Source: an uncultured Clostridia bacterium (GTDB lineage Bacteria > Bacillota > Clostridia > Oscillospirales > Oscillospiraceae). Taken from it: a DNA stretch of 8,013 nucleotides. Shown in pieces: positions 5,512-8,013 of this stretch. Location of the stretch: assembly GCA_946006895.1 (NCBI GenBank), contig CAMFZO010000056.1, forward strand, positions 1 to 8,013. Reading direction: 5' to 3'. The notes beneath the pieces were generated by a model, which searched no databases, was not told where the DNA came from, and saw nothing but the letters and a program-made list of their open reading frames with translations. Within the stretch, counting starts at the first letter, position 1, and the number at the start of each line of letters is the position of its first letter. A program made the translations under genes and the position numbers.

Positions 5512-7335
5512 ATGAATTCGGTACTGCAATATGTGCTGTATGTGGGCATCTTGGTGGCAGTAGCCATACCGCTGGGTTTCTACATGAGCAAGGTCATGGA
5601 CGGCGAAAAGAATCTTGTTACCCGCGTCCTTGGACCTGTTGAGCGCGGGTTCTATAAGATCCTGCGTATCAATCCGGACGAGGAGATGAACTGGAAGAAA
5701 TATTTGGGCGCAGCCCTACTGTTCAACCTCTTCGGTTTTGTTATCCTGTTTTTGATCCTGCTGTGCCAGGGGTGGCTGCCCTGGAATCCGCAGGGTGTAG
5801 AAGGCCTGAGTTGGCATTTGGCGTTCAATACGGCTGTCAGCTTTGTCACCAACACAAACTGGCAGGCATATTCCGGTGAGGTTGCATTGAGCAACTTTTC
5901 TCAGGCCGTCGGTCTGACCGTACAGAACTTTGTCTCTGCTGCCACCGGTATCGCCGTCCTGTGGTGCCTGATTCGCGGTCTGACCCGAATCAAGAAGCAT
6001 GGCGTCGGCAACTTCTGGCAGGATCTGGTGCGCTGCACCCTGTACATCCTGCTCCCGATCTGTCTGGTATCCACGATCGTTCTGACCCAGCAGGGCGTGC
6101 CCCAGAGCCTGGGCGGCAATCAATATGTGGATCTGGTAGAACCCATTGCCGCCGATGCCGAAGGCAATTATCTTGCGGGCGCTGAGATCGATTTGGAGGC
6201 AGGCACTGTCACGGTTGACGGAGCCGTGGTGGAGGACGCACAGATCATCACCAAGCAGGTGCTGCCCCTGTATCCTCAGGCCAGTCAGGTCTCCATGAAA
6301 CAGCTGGGTACCAACGGCGGCGGCGTTTTGGGCCTGAACTCTGCGCATCCCTATGAGAACCCGACGGTTCTGACCAACATGATCGAGATGGTATTCCTGC
6401 TGGTGATCGCAGTGGGCTTGTGCTTCTCCTTTGGCCGCAGCATTGCCAAGCGGGGCATTTCCAAGGGTATGAAACAGGGAATTGCCATTTTCCTGGCGAT
6501 GTTCATCCTAATGGCTGTCGCTATGTGGATCGGCGCTGTGCAGGAGCAAAACGCTACCCCGGTGCTTGCGCAAAACGGTCTGGTGGATACCACCCTGGGC
6601 AATATGGAGGGCAAGGAAACCCGCTTCGGCGTCACCGCCTCCAATACATGGGCTGTCTGGACCACCTGTGCTTCCAACGGCTCGGTCAACTCAATGCACG
6701 ACTCCTATACGCCGCTGGGCGGCTTGATCCCCATGCTTCTCATGATGCTGGGCGAGGTTGTCTTTGGCGGTGTCGGCTGCGGCTTGTATGGCATGATCGG
6801 CTTTGTCATCCTGACGGTATTTATCGCCGGACTGATGGTAGGCCGTACGCCGGAATATCTGGGCAAGAAGATCGAACCCCGCGAGATGCGTATGGCGGTA
6901 CTGCTCTGTCTGGCAACACCTATCGCCATACTGCTTGGCTCGGGTATTGCGACCTTGCTGCCAAGTACATCGGCAAGCCTGAATAATACCGGCTCCCACA
7001 GCTTGAGTGAGGTGCTGTATGCGTACTCTTCCGCAGGCGGCAACAATGGCTCCGCGTTTGCAGGCTTCAATGCCAATATGCCGCTGCTGAATGTCAGCCT
7101 CGGTCTGGTAATGCTCTTTGCGCGTTTTGTTCCCATGACTGCCACCATAGCGATTGCGGGCAGCATGGCAGCAAAGAAGCGGGTGGCAGAGAGCGCCGGT
7201 ACGCTCTCGACGAGTAACAAAATGTTTGTTTTCCTGCTGATCCTCATTGTATTGATCATCGGCGCGCTGAGCTTCTTCCCTGCACTGTCCCTTGGGCCTA
7301 TTGCGGAATTCACGGAAATGCTCGGGTTAGGTTAA
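5512..7335 (+). CDS. kdpA: KdpA, potassium-transporting ATPase channel subunit
   Basis: K+-selective, SKT-superfamily subunit of the KdpFABC pump. It binds K+ at the outside, and KdpB provides the ATP-driven step. Filter regions are visible at TNTNWQAY (113-120), LGTNGGG (265-271) followed by NSAHPYENPT, TTCASNGSVNSMHDS (384-398) and SSAGGNNGSAFAG (506-518). GEVVFGGVG (414-422) and GRTPEYLGKK (444-453) are also highly typical. The protein is 607 aa, about 50 longer than E. coli KdpA (557 aa). Much of the extra length is an acidic, probably external loop at about 203-258, between the helix ending at TQQGVPQSL and the second filter. This loop contains an AEIDLEAGTVTVDGAVVED segment. ATG 5512 lies 7 nt after the kdpF stop and has AAGGAGGA 11 nt upstream. 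It is followed by kdpB after a 19-nt gap, one operon. Confidence 0.97.
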   Translation: MNSVLQYVLYVGILVAVAIPLGFYMSKVMDGEKNLVTRVLGPVERGFYKILRINPDEEMNWKKYLGAALLFNLFGFVILFLILLCQGWLPWNPQGVEGLSWHLAFNTAVSFVTNTNWQAYSGEVALSNFSQAVGLTVQNFVSAATGIAVLWCLIRGLTRIKKHGVGNFWQDLVRCTLYILLPICLVSTIVLTQQGVPQSLGGNQYVDLVEPIAADAEGNYLAGAEIDLEAGTVTVDGAVVEDAQIITKQVLPLYPQASQVSMKQLGTNGGGVLGLNSAHPYENPTVLTNMIEMVFLLVIAVGLCFSFGRSIAKRGISKGMKQGIAIFLAMFILMAVAMWIGAVQEQNATPVLAQNGLVDTTLGNMEGKETRFGVTASNTWAVWTTCASNGSVNSMHDSYTPLGGLIPMLLMMLGEVVFGGVGCGLYGMIGFVILTVFIAGLMVGRTPEYLGKKIEPREMRMAVLLCLATPIAILLGSGIATLLPSTSASLNNTGSHSLSEVLYAYSSAGGNNGSAFAGFNANMPLLNVSLGLVMLFARFVPMTATIAIAGSMAAKKRVAESAGTLSTSNKMFVFLLILIVLIIGALSFFPALSLGPIAEFTEMLGLG

Positions 7336-7354
7336 AGAAAGGTAGGTGTTTCAC

Positions 7355-8013
7355 ATGGCAAAAAAGAAATCTGCTCTTGCCGATAAGGCAATCGTGAGCC
7401 GGGCCGTTAAGGACGCCTTCCGGAAGCTGGCTCCAAAAGCGCAGATCAAGAACCCCGTCATGTTTTTGGTCTATATATCCGCAATTCTGACGACGGTATT
7501 GTTTGTGTTCTCTCTGTTCGGTGTTTCCGATGGCATTGTGTCGGGCGGATTCATACTGGCGATTGCGATCATTCTGTGGCTGACCGACCTGTTCTCCAAC
7601 TTTGCGGAGGCAATCGCGGAAGGGCGGGGCAAAGCTCAGGCGGATACCCTGCGTGCCAATCGCCGGGATGTGACTGCCCACAAGCTGGCAAACCCCAACG
7701 ATCATGACACCTTTGAGGAGGTACCCGGCGCATCGCTGCAAAAGGGCGGCTGCTACATCGTAAAGGCCGGCGAACAGATTCCCGCTGACGGCGAAGTCAT
7801 TGAAGGCGCCGCCTCGGTGGATGAATCCGCCATCACCGGCGAGTCCGCTCCCGTGATTCGAGAGGCCGGCGGCGACCGAAGCGCCGTCACCGGCGGCACC
7901 ACGGTGCTGTCCGACTGGTTGGTCGTCAAGGTGACGCAGGAGCCTGGCGGGTCCTTCCTGGATAAGATGATCGCGATGGTCGAGGGCGCCAACCGGAAAA
8001 AGACCCCTGTCTC
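7355..8013 (+). CDS. kdpB: KdpB, potassium-transporting P-type ATPase, 5' part
   Basis: Catalytic P-type ATPase subunit (class P1A) of KdpFABC. The window cuts it after 219 full codons of a protein that is normally about 680-700 aa. Visible parts are the cytosolic N-terminal tail, TM1 (about 36-56) after the NPVMF motif, TM2 (about 62-79), and the actuator domain with GRGKAQADTLR (90-100), GEQIPADGEVIEG (139-151) and the phosphatase loop SAITGES (158-164). In E. coli the Ser of this TGES is phosphorylated to inhibit the pump at high K+; the equivalent here is Ser164. The fragment ends in the conserved FLDKMIAMVEGANRKKTP stretch. The DKTGT phosphorylation site and the nucleotide-binding domain lie beyond the window. 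ATG 7355 has AAAGGTAGG 8 nt upstream. kdpC would be expected to follow. Confidence 0.97.
   Translation, partial: MAKKKSALADKAIVSRAVKDAFRKLAPKAQIKNPVMFLVYISAILTTVLFVFSLFGVSDGIVSGGFILAIAIILWLTDLFSNFAEAIAEGRGKAQADTLRANRRDVTAHKLANPNDHDTFEEVPGASLQKGGCYIVKAGEQIPADGEVIEGAASVDESAITGESAPVIREAGGDRSAVTGGTTVLSDWLVVKVTQEPGGSFLDKMIAMVEGANRKKTPV

Noticed and set aside
5716..7313. Several minus-strand open frames of 100-210 codons opposite kdpA
   Set aside because: All are shadows of the clearly identified KdpA frame, with no motifs or ribosome binding sites.
1..8013. CRISPR arrays, toxin-antitoxin pairs, phage genes or defence systems
   Set aside because: None seen: there are no regularly spaced repeats, and every substantial coding region is explained by lipid, tRNA, IS or potassium-transport functions.

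Overview
The window looks like chromosomal DNA of an anaerobic, low-to-mid GC gram-positive bacterium of the class Clostridia, plausibly an Oscillospiraceae/Ruminococcaceae-type gut organism. This is inferred from strong AGGAGG-type ribosome binding sites, a TTG start, an elongator tRNA-Met plus tRNA-Glu pair of the Firmicutes type, a clostridial-type variant PlsY next to an MGDG-synthase-like glycosyltransferase, and a trk + kdp potassium cluster. Most genes look GC-rich. The block at about 2380-3175 is visibly AT-rich and holds a decayed insertion sequence.

Layout. (1) 1-233: a terminator-like palindrome, then a sigma-A type promoter. (2) 234-1951: a two-gene overlapping operon, a variant PlsY glycerol-3-phosphate acyltransferase followed by a GT28/MGDG-synthase-like glycosyltransferase. 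It probably makes membrane (glyco)lipid, and a strong terminator closes it. (3) 2123-2458: a perfect-consensus promoter driving tRNA-Met(CAT) and tRNA-Glu(TTC) with no spacer between them, then two successive terminators. (4) 2450-3173 (minus): an IS1595-type transposase pseudogene with several frame breaks, one of them caused by a 16-bp-period duplication. (5) about 3190-5321: a trkA remnant that has lost its start and the NAD-binding glycine loop, overlapping an intact trkH. (6) 5421-8013: kdpF, kdpA and the 5' part of kdpB (cut by the window end), the start of a high-affinity K+-ATPase operon.

How the genes work together. The right half is a potassium-uptake locus: a Trk/Ktr-type channel (TrkH) with its cytosolic RCK regulator (TrkA, damaged here), followed by the ATP-driven KdpFABC pump. 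The damage to trkA lies exactly where the degraded IS meets it. This suggests an IS-mediated or IS-adjacent deletion that removed both the transposase N-terminus and the trkA start. I see no clearly new system. The most informative observations are this head-to-head truncation scar, the transposase duplication, the variant PlsY motif and an enlarged external loop in KdpA.
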